DNA of 64,000 nt from Bacillota bacterium (GCA_014360195.1 JACIXY010000017.1:1-64000); one strand, 5' to 3'. Counted from the stretch's first letter, positions 42,071 through 51,701 are shown. The notes: generated by a model not told the origin, from the letters alone. Made by a program: numbers and translations.

Positions 42071-43816
42071 CTATCGAGCGGCTCTAACCTCGATGGTCCT
42101 CAACCTGTTCAGAGCGGCCGCGATCTCGATGGGCCGGGCGAGGCAGTAGTCGCCGTGGATGTATGGCGCCACCACGTCCATCCCGTGCGCCGCGACTTCG
42201 CGCCCGAGCCTTTCGATAAGCTCCGGGATTGCCGCCTTGCCGTCCAGGAGGCGCGCCTCCAGGTAGCGGAGGGCGTCCGCGATGAACCTCGTCTGCCCCG
42301 GGTCTACCACCTGCTCCACGTTGCGAAGGTCGATCTCTTCGTGGCCGAGCACGATGGCGTCGGTTCCGCGCGCCTTCGTCTTCGTGGAGCGACGGTCACC
42401 GACCCTCGCGAACCCAAGCGACACCGGCACTCTGCGCGCCACGCGGAGGCGCTCGTCGCCTCCCTCGAACCTGCGCCCGGTCGGGAAGCGCGCGGCAACC
42501 TCGCGGGCGCGCGCGGTCACGTCTACGGGCCTGTACTCGTCCATCATGATCACGGTGTCCGCAACGTCGAGATAGTCCCCTGACCCGCCCAGGACCAGCA
42601 CCGTGGAGATGCCGTCCTCCGCAAGGCTGCGCACGCGGTCGATGAACGGGGTGATGGGCTCCCGGTCCTTGGCGACCAGCGCCTGCATGCGGCGGTCGCG
42701 GATCATGAAGTTCGTCGCCGACGTGTCTTCATCGACCAGCAGGACCTTCGCTCCGGCCTCGATGGCCTCCACGATGTTTGCGGCCTGGGAGGTGCTGCCG
42801 CTCGCGTTCTCTGTGGAGAAGTGGCGTGTGTCGGCGCCGAAGGGAAGGTTCGTGATGAAGAAGCTGATGTCGTCCTCGGTCACGGCGCGCCCGTCCTCGG
42901 CGCGGATCTTGACGGCGAGCGGGGACGTCACCACAAGCTCGCGGCCGTCGCCCGGGATGTGGTTGTACACGCCTCGCTCTATGGCGCGGAGGAGCGTGGA
43001 CTTGCCGTGATACCCGCCGCCCACGATGAGGGTAACGCCTCGGGGGATTCCCATGCCGCGCACGGCGCCGCGATTGGGGAGGGTGACCTCCACCTCGAGG
43101 GACGGCGGGGACGCGAACGGCACCACGTTGCCGCGGTCGAGGGGGCGCTCGTCCACGCCGCTGCGGCGGGGAAGGATGGCGCCGTTAGCCACGAACGCTA
43201 CGATCCCGAGGCCGGGCAGCGCGGCGCGAAGGGCGTCGGCATCCTCGGCGGTCTTGATGTGCCGCTCAAGGCTGGCGGCCTCGGTGGCGGAGAGGGAAGC
43301 GAACACCAGCGCCTCCCGGACCAGCCTCGGGACGGCCCCGCAGATGAGGTCTTCGGCTGCGCTCCCGAGGATGGTGCGCCCGGCGGCCGGCAGACCCACC
43401 GTGAACCGTGCCTCCACAACGTTGGCGTCCACGAGGACGGAGTTTCGGGCGAGGATCTCCTGGCCCGGGCGGGCCATGGAAATGCGCCCGCTCTTGCCGG
43501 TCCCCGCCGCCCCCTGGCCCCGGCCGCGCGAGAGGGCGGCGGCGAGGGCGCTGAAGCGGCGGGTGAGGAAGTCGGAGAGCGCGACGCGACGGGTGGGCGT
43601 CGCGAGGGACCAGTCCGGAAAGCCCGCTACGTTCTGCGGGACGCGGACCCGGAACCTGCTAGGCGGGGCGAACGGGTCGGCCTGGACGTGGTCCACGTGG
43701 AGGTCGAACCCGGGAAACCTGTACTGCCCGCGGATGTCCTGGTATGCTTTGTAGCCGCGATGATCGATGCGTCGAAGGACCGATGCCAGCTCGTTGTGTG
43801 TCGAAGCCACTTTCAA
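42071..43816 (-). CDS. predicted ATPase of the ABC class (PF09818-like)
   Basis: 581 residues from a TTG at 43816 with GAGGAGG seven bases before. It matches the stand-alone ABC-class ATPase family (COG3044). The N-terminal part reads RIDHRGYKAYQDIRGQYRF..FDLHVDHVQADPFAPPSR. Walker A is GGGYHGKST, the signature-like segment is ENASGSTSQAANIVEAIEAG, and Walker B is VLLVDEDTSATNFMIRD. The C-terminal part has HGMDVVAPYIHGDYCLARPIEIAAALNRLR. The family is soluble and has no known transport partner; a role in RNA processing has been suggested from similarity to tRNA-modifying factors. It stands alone between two toxin-antitoxin loci. Confidence 0.85.
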   Translation of the reverse strand: MKVASTHNELASVLRRIDHRGYKAYQDIRGQYRFPGFDLHVDHVQADPFAPPSRFRVRVPQNVAGFPDWSLATPTRRVALSDFLTRRFSALAAALSRGRGQGAAGTGKSGRISMARPGQEILARNSVLVDANVVEARFTVGLPAAGRTILGSAAEDLICGAVPRLVREALVFASLSATEAASLERHIKTAEDADALRAALPGLGIVAFVANGAILPRRSGVDERPLDRGNVVPFASPPSLEVEVTLPNRGAVRGMGIPRGVTLIVGGGYHGKSTLLRAIERGVYNHIPGDGRELVVTSPLAVKIRAEDGRAVTEDDISFFITNLPFGADTRHFSTENASGSTSQAANIVEAIEAGAKVLLVDEDTSATNFMIRDRRMQALVAKDREPITPFIDRVRSLAEDGISTVLVLGGSGDYLDVADTVIMMDEYRPVDVTARAREVAARFPTGRRFEGGDERLRVARRVPVSLGFARVGDRRSTKTKARGTDAIVLGHEEIDLRNVEQVVDPGQTRFIADALRYLEARLLDGKAAIPELIERLGREVAAHGMDVVAPYIHGDYCLARPIEIAAALNRLRTIEVRAAR

Positions 43817-43909
43817 GTAATGACCTCCTCAGGCGCCGTCCCGGCGCATTCTCTGTTTGCCTGTTAGCCCTCAGGCTCTGAAGCGTACTCAAGGTTGCAG
43901 CTGTCCCGG

Positions 43910-44350
43910 TCACCGTCGTGCCAGGTCTTCGGGGGAATGTACCATGATTCCTCCGAATCTGGCAAAGTCGCGTATGTTGCAGGTGCAGATGGCCGAGATG
44001 TTGCAGGCACGCATTTGGGCGACGAGGAAGGCATCGAAGACGTCGCCGCCTGTTGTCTTCCCGTCCTTCAGCAGGTCGCGGAGGTGGTCGAGGGCTTTCG
44101 ACCCTGCGTCGCGGACCGGGAAGATGGTCCGCAGAGCCTCCACCTGCGTCCATGCGTTGGTGGGGTCGAGAGGCCGTGCAACCCTCCGTGGGTCCGTGAC
44201 GATAGCATAGAACTCCAGGAGGACCTGGGGCACCAGCACGCCATCCACCTGTCTGGCCTGGACCCCCTCGACCAAGTCGCGGCAGGTGCGATGCTGGGGC
44301 GCATCGGCGTTAATTGCGTATACAAGAACGTTCGTGTCAAAGAGAATCAA
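43910..44350 (-). CDS. PIN-domain toxin, second locus
   Basis: 146 residues from a TTG whose last bases overlap the antitoxin stop (TTGA, 44350-44347). The PIN pattern is complete: ILFDTNVLVYAIN, LVPQVLLEFY, GGDVFDAFLVAQM and TCNIRDFARF. It belongs to the VapC-like ribonuclease toxins, often found with ribbon-helix-helix antitoxins as here. Confidence 0.85.
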   Translation of the reverse strand: MILFDTNVLVYAINADAPQHRTCRDLVEGVQARQVDGVLVPQVLLEFYAIVTDPRRVARPLDPTNAWTQVEALRTIFPVRDAGSKALDHLRDLLKDGKTTGGDVFDAFLVAQMRACNISAICTCNIRDFARFGGIMVHSPEDLARR

Positions 44351-44565
44351 GGCTTGAGTCTTCCTTCGTAAAGGGTCGCCCGCTCCATTGCCCTTACCTC
44401 GCCCAGGTGGAACTGTCCAAGGCTGACTTTGGCAGTGGAAGGAAGATACCGCTCAAGCGCCTCTATGATGAGCTCGTTCTTGGGCCGACCCGTCAGTTTG
44501 GCCGTTTGCTCAAGCGTTCTTATCAGGGTGGCCTTCTCTTTAGGAACGTATATGTTGAGCTGCAT
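44347..44565 (-). CDS. ribbon-helix-helix (CopG-like) antitoxin
   Basis: 72 residues; ATG at 44565 after GGAGG. It begins MQLNIYVPKEKATLIRTLEQTAKLTGRPKNELIIEALERYL: a short beta strand then two helices, the ribbon-helix-helix fold. A longer frame to 44613 would run through the promoter and is unlikely. The tail (SLGQFHLGEVRAMERATLYEGR) would wrap the toxin. It probably autoregulates through the palindrome at 44599. Confidence 0.8.
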   Translation of the reverse strand: MQLNIYVPKEKATLIRTLEQTAKLTGRPKNELIIEALERYLPSTAKVSLGQFHLGEVRAMERATLYEGRLKP

Positions 44566-44584
44566 AGGTAGGACCTCCAACTGG

Positions 44585-44613
44585 ATCATATCATTTACAC
44601 TATATATAGTCAA
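44585..44613 (-). promoter_or_regulatory. promoter of the second toxin-antitoxin operon, with operator
   Basis: Minus strand: TTGACT (44613-44608), 17-bp spacer, TATGAT (44590-44585). A perfect 12-bp palindrome ACTATATATAGT (44599-44610) lies in the spacer and overlaps the -35 box, a natural operator for the antitoxin. Confidence 0.75.
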
Positions 44614-44701
44614 TATACAATAATCAACTGGTGATGTGAGAACTATTTTTGGAAGTCAAAGGAGGATTCGCCTGGGAAGCGTAGAAATATCCAACCAGGG
44701 T

Positions 44702-44715
44702 CTGAAACGTTAAAG
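44702..44715. promoter_or_regulatory. LacI-type operator CTGAAACGTTAAAG, site 1
   Basis: It lies about 95 bases before the LacI-family gene at 44809 and matches the sites at 46295 and 46527. The centre AACGTT is typical of LacI/CcpA-type operators, which suggests autoregulation. Confidence 0.6.
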
Positions 44716-44808
44716 TCGACATCCGGGGTTCGTATGAGCGATTGAGATGGTACGGTGCAGTCTAAGGCGGCCGGGCTCCCAACTGGTCCCAGGAGGTTTT
44801 CGGGTTCT

Positions 44809-45870
44809 ATGGCTGTAACGATTAAGGACATCGCGAAGATCGTAGGGGTTTCCCCCACGGCGGTTTCGCGGGCGCTCAACGATCACCGCGATATCGGTGA
44901 GGAGACGCGCGCGAAAATCAAGCGCGTGGCCCAGGAGCTGGGATATCGGCGCAACGCGATCGCGCGGGGACTTGTTACGAGGAAGACCGACACCATCGGC
45001 CTTTTCGTCCTGGGGAGGGGCGCAACTGGGTTCGGCGACCCGTTCGCGTACGAGGTGATCTTGGGCGTCATGGACACGGTCAGCGCTGCCGGCTACGACC
45101 TCGTGCTCTACGGCGTCGGTGGGCCGTCCAACAGCGGGCGGTGTGACGGGGCGTCATACGTCGGAAAGTGCAAGGAACGGCAGGTGGACGGGGTCATCAT
45201 GATGGGGCTCCGGACCGACGACCCACAGTACGGGTCCCTCGGGGATCTCGACGTCCCCTGCGTGCTCATCGATGTGGCGCCGCCCCAGGACGGGATCGGG
45301 TTCGTGGCGTCCGACAACGTCCTCGGGGCCAAGAACGCCACCGAGCATCTCCTTTCGCTGGGGCACAGGAGGATCGCCATGCTGAACGGGCACGCGCACG
45401 CTACGGTGAGCGCGGAGCGGCTTGAAGGATACAAGATCGCCCTCATGAACGCGGGGATAGCTTACGACCCGGCTCTGACTTTCGAAGGGGACTTTTCCAG
45501 CGATAGTGGCGCGCGGGCGGCTGAGTACTTCATGGCGCTGCCCCGGGACATGCGGCCGACGGGAGTGGTGGCGGCAAGCGATGTCATGGCCATCGGCCTG
45601 ATGCAGATGCTCAAGGCTATGGGGATGCGCGTCCCCCAGGATGTGTCTGTGGTCGGGTTTGACGACATCCCCAGCGCAGCGCACGTTGATCCGCCGCTTA
45701 CCACGGTGAGGCAAGCACGATACGACCTCGGTGCAACGGCGGCGAGAATGGTATTGCAGCGGCTGGAGGAAGGGCGGTCGGGGATGGCTTTTCCTCCTCC
45801 AGGTTTTCGCCTTGCAACTAATCTTATCGTGAGAAGCTCCACAGCGCCGCCGCCGTGCCGGGGCGCCTGA
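44809..45870 (+). CDS. LacI-family regulator of the carbohydrate region
   Basis: 353 residues; ATG at 44809 with AGGAGG 12 bases before. Helix-turn-helix: VTIKDIAKIVGVSPTAVSRALNDHRDIGEETRAKIKRVAQELGYRRNAIARGLVTRKTDTIGLFV. The effector domain has EHLLSLGHRRIAMLNG, AASDVMAIGLMQMLKAMGMRVPQDVSVVGFDDI and PPLTTVRQ. It stands upstream of the GH65 and sugar-importer genes. An identical operator occurs before its own start and twice before GH65, so it most likely represses the set until a sugar binds. Confidence 0.9.
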   Translation: MAVTIKDIAKIVGVSPTAVSRALNDHRDIGEETRAKIKRVAQELGYRRNAIARGLVTRKTDTIGLFVLGRGATGFGDPFAYEVILGVMDTVSAAGYDLVLYGVGGPSNSGRCDGASYVGKCKERQVDGVIMMGLRTDDPQYGSLGDLDVPCVLIDVAPPQDGIGFVASDNVLGAKNATEHLLSLGHRRIAMLNGHAHATVSAERLEGYKIALMNAGIAYDPALTFEGDFSSDSGARAAEYFMALPRDMRPTGVVAASDVMAIGLMQMLKAMGMRVPQDVSVVGFDDIPSAAHVDPPLTTVRQARYDLGATAARMVLQRLEEGRSGMAFPPPGFRLATNLIVRSSTAPPPCRGA

Positions 45871-46150
45871 AGCAGAACAGAGCAGAGCAGGGTAGGGTAG
45901 GGCAACGCGCTTGACTTGAAGCAAGCGGCGAGGGCAGGTCCGGGCGCCCGAACCTGATGGGCGCTGCCGGATGCAAGGCCGGACAAACGATGACCTGAGT
46001 GAGCACCGGGGACCTTCGGGTGTGCGCGGTCGGGTGGGCACGACCCGGTGGGCGCGGCCGAGCATCGGGGTAGCATGCTGATTCAAAGGACATGAGGTGG
46101 ATGCGACGAGGCGCACTCGCGCGAGGCGCGTCGGCGTGCGGAGACCGCGT

Positions 46151-46240
46151 GAACCGGGTGAGGACCGGTGAGGACTGGCGAAGACTAGCGAAGACTAGCG
46201 AGGACTAGCGAGGGCTGCTGAGGACTGGTGAGGAGCGGCG
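46151..46240. repeat. 10-bp tandem repeat, nine copies
   Basis: Degenerate copies of AGGACTAGCG follow each other every 10 bp. They lie about 55 bp upstream of the operator at 46295. The period is close to one DNA turn. Confidence 0.7.
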
Positions 46241-46294
46241 GGAACTGGAGTGTGGCCTCCGGGCAGGCGTCACGTGTTGGAGAACGGCCAGATA

Positions 46295-46308
46295 CTGAAA
46301 CGTTAAAG
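46295..46308. promoter_or_regulatory. LacI-type operator CTGAAACGTTAAAG, site 2
   Basis: Identical over all 14 bases to the site at 44702. It lies about 780 bases upstream of the GH65 start, in an otherwise gene-free stretch (45871-47077). Confidence 0.6.
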
Positions 46309-46526
46309 CTCCCCCCTGTCTGATCCGATGGGTCTGCTCCCGGTTGCCGTGCTCTCTGCCCTGGAAGTACCCGGCGGCGAACGTCTCTCATCCTGTCTAC
46401 GACAGCGGCCGCGGGCCACCGCGCAGGGCTGCCTGGAAATCAGGTCTTTGTCGCTCGCGAACATATCGATGATGTCGGTGGTGGCAACCCGGGGTCGCCG
46501 TGGACGAGTGCTCGAAGGCTGGTTTA

Positions 46527-46540
46527 CTTCAACGTTTCAG
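46527..46540. promoter_or_regulatory. LacI-type operator, site 3 (inverse orientation)
   Basis: CTTCAACGTTTCAG is the complement of CTGAAACGTTGAAG, one base different from sites 1 and 2. The 232-bp distance to site 2 would allow repressor looping. Confidence 0.6.
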
Positions 46541-46659
46541 TTGTTGCTGTCCGATCAGGTTGTGTTCCGCTCGGGCTCGGGTATGTAGCAATTGTGGTCA
46601 CAAGAGGTTCTGTACTACTGGCTATACGATGCCGGAACGGGTTTGGCTTGCCAGTGGCC

Positions 46660-46830
46660 CCACGGGGAATGAGCGCGGCGGCGCTGTGGGTGAGCAGCGC
46701 CCGTGCGGGTGAGCGGGGGGCGCTGTGGGTGAGCGGCGGCGGGTCAGCACGGAGGCGGTGCGGGTGAGCAGAGGCGGTGTGGGTAAGCGGCGGCGATGCA
46801 GGTGGGCGGGGGCAGCTGGTCTCGAGGAGC
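46660..46830. repeat. degenerate GCGGTGTGGGTGAGCGG-type repeats
   Basis: Runs of GTGGGTGAGCRGCGGCG with variable spacing make this 170-base stretch strongly G-rich on the plus strand. Frames through it are repeat-driven. No gene is supported in 45871-47077. Confidence 0.5.
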
Positions 46831-47077
46831 TCGCTGGCGCCGGCGGTCCGGCGGGCGGCGACGAGGACGAGGTGGTCGGGAGGACGAGGTGGTCGGCACG
46901 AGACAACCTATAGGACGGAGCTGGTCCGCGCGCGACCATGATCGCCCCTAACCTGACTTTGTAGCGACTTGGTAGCGACCTGTAGCGACCGCCCTCCCCG
47001 CACGATGCTTGAAGGTAGATACTGGGGAGAATCAACGGCCTCGTGAAACAAAGGATACAGCGGACGGAGGGAACCAG

Positions 47078-50000
47078 TTGGACTGCGGGCGACACGAATG
47101 GAGCATCGTTGAGGATGAGTTCGACCCCTTGAAGGCAGGGCATAGAGAGACCGTGTGTGCGCTGGGCAACGGTTATCTGGGCGTGAGGGGAGCGCCCGAG
47201 GAGGGCCACCCTGCTTCGAGCCCGGCGACCTTCATCGCGGGGGTGTTCGACGCCGCGCCGGGCGGGGTGCCGGAGCTTGTCGTGGCGCCCAACTGGCTGC
47301 GCATGCGCGTCGTCATAGATGGCGAGGAGTTCAGCATGGCGTCCGGCGAGGTCCTGGGTTTCAGAAGGACGCTCGACATGCGCGATGGCGTCCTGGAGCG
47401 CAAGGTGAGGTGGCGGGGATCGCGAGGGCGGACCGTACGCCTCACCTGGCGCAGACTGGTGTCCATGGCAGACGTCCACGCGGCGGCGGTGAGCCTCACC
47501 ATCGAACCTGAGGATGACGACCTGGAGGTCGTCGTGGATTCCGCCATTGACGGACGTGTCTCGAACGCGAAGGCGGTCCACCTCGATGTCATCGGGGGGG
47601 GGTGGGACGGGGACGCGAGTTACCTCGTGGCGCGCACCCGGGCGTCGGGCGTGGTCATAGCCGAGGCTCAGATCGTGGCGGTGTCCGGTGGCGAGGCCAC
47701 GGTGCTCGGGCGCGTCCCACAGTATCCCAGCTCTCCGGCTGCAATAGCCCGAGCGGCCGGACGGGGTGCAGACGGCGAGGCTGGGGAGGCTGCAGGCTCC
47801 TGCGCGCGGCCGCAGGCGGTCCATGGGGGGTTATTACAGCCAGGAGCGCCAGGAGCGCCAGGGGCGGCGCAGGTCCCCGAGGTCTTACCTGGCGGCGGTA
47901 TCCTACGTGGCGGCGGCATACTACCTCGCGACAGCGCCTCACCCGGTAACAGCGCTTTACCCGGTGGCAGCGCCTCGTCGGGGGCTGCGTCCTCGGCCGG
48001 CGAAACCACCGCAGGGGTTTCCCTGAGGATCCATTGCCGCCGGGGGGAGCCTGTCACTATCGAGAAATACGTGGGGTTCGCAACGTCCCTCGATAGTGCA
48101 ACCGGTGGGGGGCGAGCCCCTACTACCGGAGGCGGGGCGAATGTCGCGGGAGGGGCCGGCGCTGCAGAGAGAACGGCCGCTCTTGCCAGCGGGGGAACCG
48201 CTCTTGCTAGGGGGGTAGGAAACTCTTGCGGCCCAGACGGGGCGCGGGAGCCGGAAGGGCATGCGCTGGGAGCAGGCGACAGTGGCTGCGTCGCATGGGC
48301 AGCGGCCGGGGCCCAGATGCCGGCAAACTCGTGCGCCCGCGTGCCGGGAAATGGAGGCGGCAGTGAGGGGAAAAGCGGCGATGGCGGGGCGGAAAACGGC
48401 GACGCCGGTGATGGTGGTGAGGTCGGCATCCGGGGCGATGCGGCGGCTGCTCTTGCGCTTGCCCTGAGCGCGGCGCGGCGCGGCGCGGCCTGCCGCTTCG
48501 CGGGGCTCCTGGAGGAGCACCGCAGGGTGTGGCACGCCATCTGGGACCGCTGCGACATCGTCATCGAAGGTGACGACTTCGCCCAGAAGGCCATGCGCTT
48601 TGCCGTATTCCAGATGGTGCAGGCCGCGCCGCGCCATACGGATCGCGTGAGCATAGGCGCCCGCGGCCTATCCGGCGAGGGCTACAAGGGCCACGTCTTT
48701 TGGGACACGGAGACGTTCGTGGTGCCGTTCTTCACCTTCACCTTGCCTGAGATCGCCCGTAACCTCCTGGGCTACAGGTATCACACGTTGCCGGCCGCCC
48801 GCAGGAACGCCGCCTCGAAGGGCTACCGCGGGGCCATGTTCGCATGGGAGAGCGCCGACACAGGCGAAGAAACCACGCCCCCGTGGGGCGACCCCAATCC
48901 GGTGACCGGGGAGAGAAGGCGCATCCTCTGCGGCGACCTCGAGCATCACATCACGGCCGACGTGGCCTATGCCGTGTGGCAATACTGCATGGCCACAGCC
49001 GATGAGGAGTTCCTGCTGCAAAAGGGGGCGGAGATCCTCATCGAGACCGGCCGGTTTTGGGCAAGCCGCGCGTCCTACAACTCGACGCTGCAGGCGTATG
49101 AGATCCTGCATGTCATCGGTCCCGATGAGTACCACGAGGACGTGAACAACAACTTTTATACCAACGCCATGGCGCGCTGGAATATCCGGGCCGCGCTCGC
49201 GACATGCGACTACCTCAGAGCGCGTCACCCGTCCGAGTGGGCACGTCTTGCCTCCGCCACCGGTATTAGCCACGAGGAACTCGCCCATATGGCTGACGTT
49301 GCCGCGCGGCTCGTGTGTGGGCGCGCGTCTGCCGCGCCCCATGGAAGCGCAGGGGCTCAGCCCGCAATAGAGCAGTTCGACGGTTTCAGCGACCTTGCTG
49401 ACGTGGAGATCCCGGCGGATGAGGCGACGTTCAGGCCCATGGAGGCCGTCATTGGTCCGGAGGCGCTCGCCATGTCCAGGGTGGTGAAGCAGCCAGACGT
49501 GCTCATGGCGCTTTATCTCTTGGAGGACAACATCATGGGCGACATCGACGATGCTGTCGAGGCGGAGTCCCGCGGATGCGGGCTGGCGGACCGACTGCCA
49601 CGTGGGGGCGGCGGCCGCCGGGGGCGAGGAGCACACCGGTGGAAAGACGTCCTCCGGGCGAACTGGGACTACTACGAGCCGCGGACGGACCATGGCTCGT
49701 CCCTAAGCTGTGCCATTCACTCCGCCATCGCCAGCAGGCTGGGTCTGCGTGAAAAGGCCTGGCGGTACTTCGTGCGCGCCGCCCGGATCGACCTCGCCGA
49801 CGCCATGGGCAACGCGGCAAATGGCGTGCACATGGCAACCCAGGGCGGCCTGTGGCAGGCGGTTGTATACGGCTTCGCGGGCGTCCGGGCCGACATGAGC
49901 GTGCCCGGTGTCAGGAGACCGGAGGAATGTGCCTCCGGCTCAGGCCCCTCTCCCGCGGAGGCCGCCGGCCTCGCTCCCTGGGCGAAGGGCGCGTTCAGCG

Positions 50001-50113
50001 TCAACCCGCGGCTGCCCGGCCACTGGAGGCGTCTGTCCGTGCCGCTGGCGTGGCGCGGCACTCGGGTGCGCATGGAGTTCTCAGGGTCCTGCGGGGGAGA
50101 GGATCACGGGTGA
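47078..50113 (+). CDS. GH65-family disaccharide phosphorylase/hydrolase with large Gly-rich insertion
   Basis: About 1011 residues; TTG at 47078 (GGAGGG five bases before) is my choice, and the frame opens earlier without a ribosome binding site. The N-terminal beta-sandwich starts EWSIVEDEFDPLKAGHRETVCALGNGYLGVRGAPEEG. The (alpha/alpha)6 domain carries GHVFWDTETFVVPFF, FAWESADTGEET, the catalytic HVIGPDEYHEDVNNNFYTN, VVKQPDVLMALYLL and YYEPRTDHGSSLS. Family members split trehalose, kojibiose, maltose or nigerose with phosphate; the substrate cannot be read from sequence. Residues ~225-450 hold Gly/Ala/Ser/Pro-rich inserts that interrupt the N-terminal domain, making it longer than the usual ~750-800. 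LacI-type operators lie upstream and a sugar importer downstream. Confidence 0.85.
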   Translation: MDCGRHEWSIVEDEFDPLKAGHRETVCALGNGYLGVRGAPEEGHPASSPATFIAGVFDAAPGGVPELVVAPNWLRMRVVIDGEEFSMASGEVLGFRRTLDMRDGVLERKVRWRGSRGRTVRLTWRRLVSMADVHAAAVSLTIEPEDDDLEVVVDSAIDGRVSNAKAVHLDVIGGGWDGDASYLVARTRASGVVIAEAQIVAVSGGEATVLGRVPQYPSSPAAIARAAGRGADGEAGEAAGSCARPQAVHGGLLQPGAPGAPGAAQVPEVLPGGGILRGGGILPRDSASPGNSALPGGSASSGAASSAGETTAGVSLRIHCRRGEPVTIEKYVGFATSLDSATGGGRAPTTGGGANVAGGAGAAERTAALASGGTALARGVGNSCGPDGAREPEGHALGAGDSGCVAWAAAGAQMPANSCARVPGNGGGSEGKSGDGGAENGDAGDGGEVGIRGDAAAALALALSAARRGAACRFAGLLEEHRRVWHAIWDRCDIVIEGDDFAQKAMRFAVFQMVQAAPRHTDRVSIGARGLSGEGYKGHVFWDTETFVVPFFTFTLPEIARNLLGYRYHTLPAARRNAASKGYRGAMFAWESADTGEETTPPWGDPNPVTGERRRILCGDLEHHITADVAYAVWQYCMATADEEFLLQKGAEILIETGRFWASRASYNSTLQAYEILHVIGPDEYHEDVNNNFYTNAMARWNIRAALATCDYLRARHPSEWARLASATGISHEELAHMADVAARLVCGRASAAPHGSAGAQPAIEQFDGFSDLADVEIPADEATFRPMEAVIGPEALAMSRVVKQPDVLMALYLLEDNIMGDIDDAVEAESRGCGLADRLPRGGGGRRGRGAHRWKDVLRANWDYYEPRTDHGSSLSCAIHSAIASRLGLREKAWRYFVRAARIDLADAMGNAANGVHMATQGGLWQAVVYGFAGVRADMSVPGVRRPEECASGSGPSPAEAAGLAPWAKGAFSVNPRLPGHWRRLSVPLAWRGTRVRMEFSGSCGGEDHG

Positions 50114-50305
50114 GTGGTTCTGTGGTCCTGTCAGATTAGCACGGACCGGGTAGCCCGCAAACCGGAGCGCGGGCGCCGGGACGGCGGGACGGAGTCCAGA
50201 GGAACGGGGGTGCAAATCGGGGCCACATGCGGCTGGCAACCCACAGGGACGGTCGCGAATCCGGATTAGCCTGTTCCGACTAACTCAAAAGGAGGGACAC
50301 CGGGA

Positions 50306-51553
50306 ATGAAGAGGTTTGCGGGTATAGTGTTGTGTGCTGTGCTGCTCATCACCCTGGCCGCGGGCGCGGCGGCGGCCGGCAAAGTTACGCTCGTGCTTTC
50401 GGGCTGGCAGGCCTCGCCCGAGGAGCAGCAACTGGTGAAGGATGCCCTGGAGGTGTTCGCGAAGAAGTACCCCGACATAGAGGTGAAGTATGAGCCCATC
50501 GTCGAGGACTACTCCACGAAGATTAAGACCATGCTTGCCGCCCGCAACGCTCCGGACGTCTTCTACGTGGACATCTTCTGGGCGGAGCCGCTGATGAAGC
50601 GCGGCATGTTGCTCGCTCTCGACCCGTACATGGCCAAGACCGGCACAAAGAGATCCGACTTCGCCGAGACCCTCTTGAACGGCTTCACCTACAACGGAAA
50701 GACCTACGGCATTCCGAAGGACTTCAACACACTCGGGCTGTTCTACAACAAGAAGATGTTCGATGAGGCGAAGATACCTTACCCGACGCCGGACTGGACA
50801 TGGGACACCCTGCGGGATGTGGCGAAGAAGCTAACGAAGGTCGTGGGGGACCCGGCGAAGGACCGCTACGGGATCTGCCTGCCTGTCGATGCTGCGCGCT
50901 TCCGCCCATTCCTCGTGCAGAGCGGCGCCCAGTTCGTCGACAAGACGGGGACGAAGTGCCTCTTCGCGTCGCCCGAGGGCATAAGGGCGCTTGATTTCTA
51001 CACGAGCTTCAAGACGAAGGACAAGTCGGCCGTCATACCCTCGGAGGTTGGCGCCGGCTGGGGCGGCGACGCTTTCGGCAAGGAGCGCGTCGCAATGGTA
51101 CTCGAGGGCGGCTGGCTTATTCCATACCTGAACAATAACTTTGCCAACGTCGAGTACGGCGTGTGCGAGCTTCCGAAGGGACCGGCCGGGCGTGGCAACG
51201 TGTACTTCACGGTGTCCTACAGCGTGGCGGCGAGCTGCAAGCACCCCGAGGAAGCGTGGCTCCTCGTCGAACACCTGACCGGCTACGAGAACCAGAAGAA
51301 GGTCCTCGAGACGGGCTTTGCGCTCCCCACGAGAGTCGCGCTCGGAGACCACCCGTTCTTCAAGGACAACCCCAACATGGCCGCCATCTTCAAGGGGTAT
51401 GCTTACGCGGTGCCGTGGCAGTTCGGCGAGCACAGCGAGAAGATCATGAACGTGCTGAACCAGGCGATTGAGAAGGTGTACCTGAAGAACGAGTCGCCCG
51501 AAAAGGCGATGAAGGACGCGGTTAAGGAGATCGACGGGATCCTTTCGGAGTAA
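50306..51553 (+). CDS. sugar ABC transporter substrate-binding protein
   Basis: 415 residues. Signal peptide MKRFAGIVLCAVLLITLAAGAAAAG without a lipobox Cys at the cleavage site, so it may be free between two membranes. Family 1 extracellular solute-binding motifs: KVTLVLSGWQASPEEQQLVKDALEVFAKKYPDIEVKYEPI, NAPDVFYVDIFWAEPLMKRGMLLALDPY, YGIPKDFNTLGLFYNKKMFDEA and SYSVAASCKHPEEAWLLVEHLTG. AAAGGAGG precedes the ATG. Two permeases follow. No ATP-binding subunit is in the window, so a shared MsmK/MalK-type ATPase is expected elsewhere. Confidence 0.9.
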   Translation: MKRFAGIVLCAVLLITLAAGAAAAGKVTLVLSGWQASPEEQQLVKDALEVFAKKYPDIEVKYEPIVEDYSTKIKTMLAARNAPDVFYVDIFWAEPLMKRGMLLALDPYMAKTGTKRSDFAETLLNGFTYNGKTYGIPKDFNTLGLFYNKKMFDEAKIPYPTPDWTWDTLRDVAKKLTKVVGDPAKDRYGICLPVDAARFRPFLVQSGAQFVDKTGTKCLFASPEGIRALDFYTSFKTKDKSAVIPSEVGAGWGGDAFGKERVAMVLEGGWLIPYLNNNFANVEYGVCELPKGPAGRGNVYFTVSYSVAASCKHPEEAWLLVEHLTGYENQKKVLETGFALPTRVALGDHPFFKDNPNMAAIFKGYAYAVPWQFGEHSEKIMNVLNQAIEKVYLKNESPEKAMKDAVKEIDGILSE

Positions 51554-51582
51554 CGCCTCGGAGTGGTGGCCAAACGCATGGC

Positions 51583-51625
51583 GCCCGGCCGGCCGGCTGA
51601 CATCGCTTGCATCGGCCGGCCGGGC
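51583..51625. promoter_or_regulatory. hairpin between binding-protein and permease genes
   Basis: GCCCGGCCGGCC (51583-51594) and GGCCGGCCGGGC (51614-51625) form a 12-bp stem. Such hairpins commonly let the binding protein be made in excess over the permeases by partial termination or 3'-end protection. Confidence 0.6.
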
Positions 51626-51701
51626 AACGCCCGGGAAGTAACCGCTCCACAGGCGCGGGTTGCTACCTGTGGCCTGCATCTTCGATGAGGTGGTGACAGC
51701 G

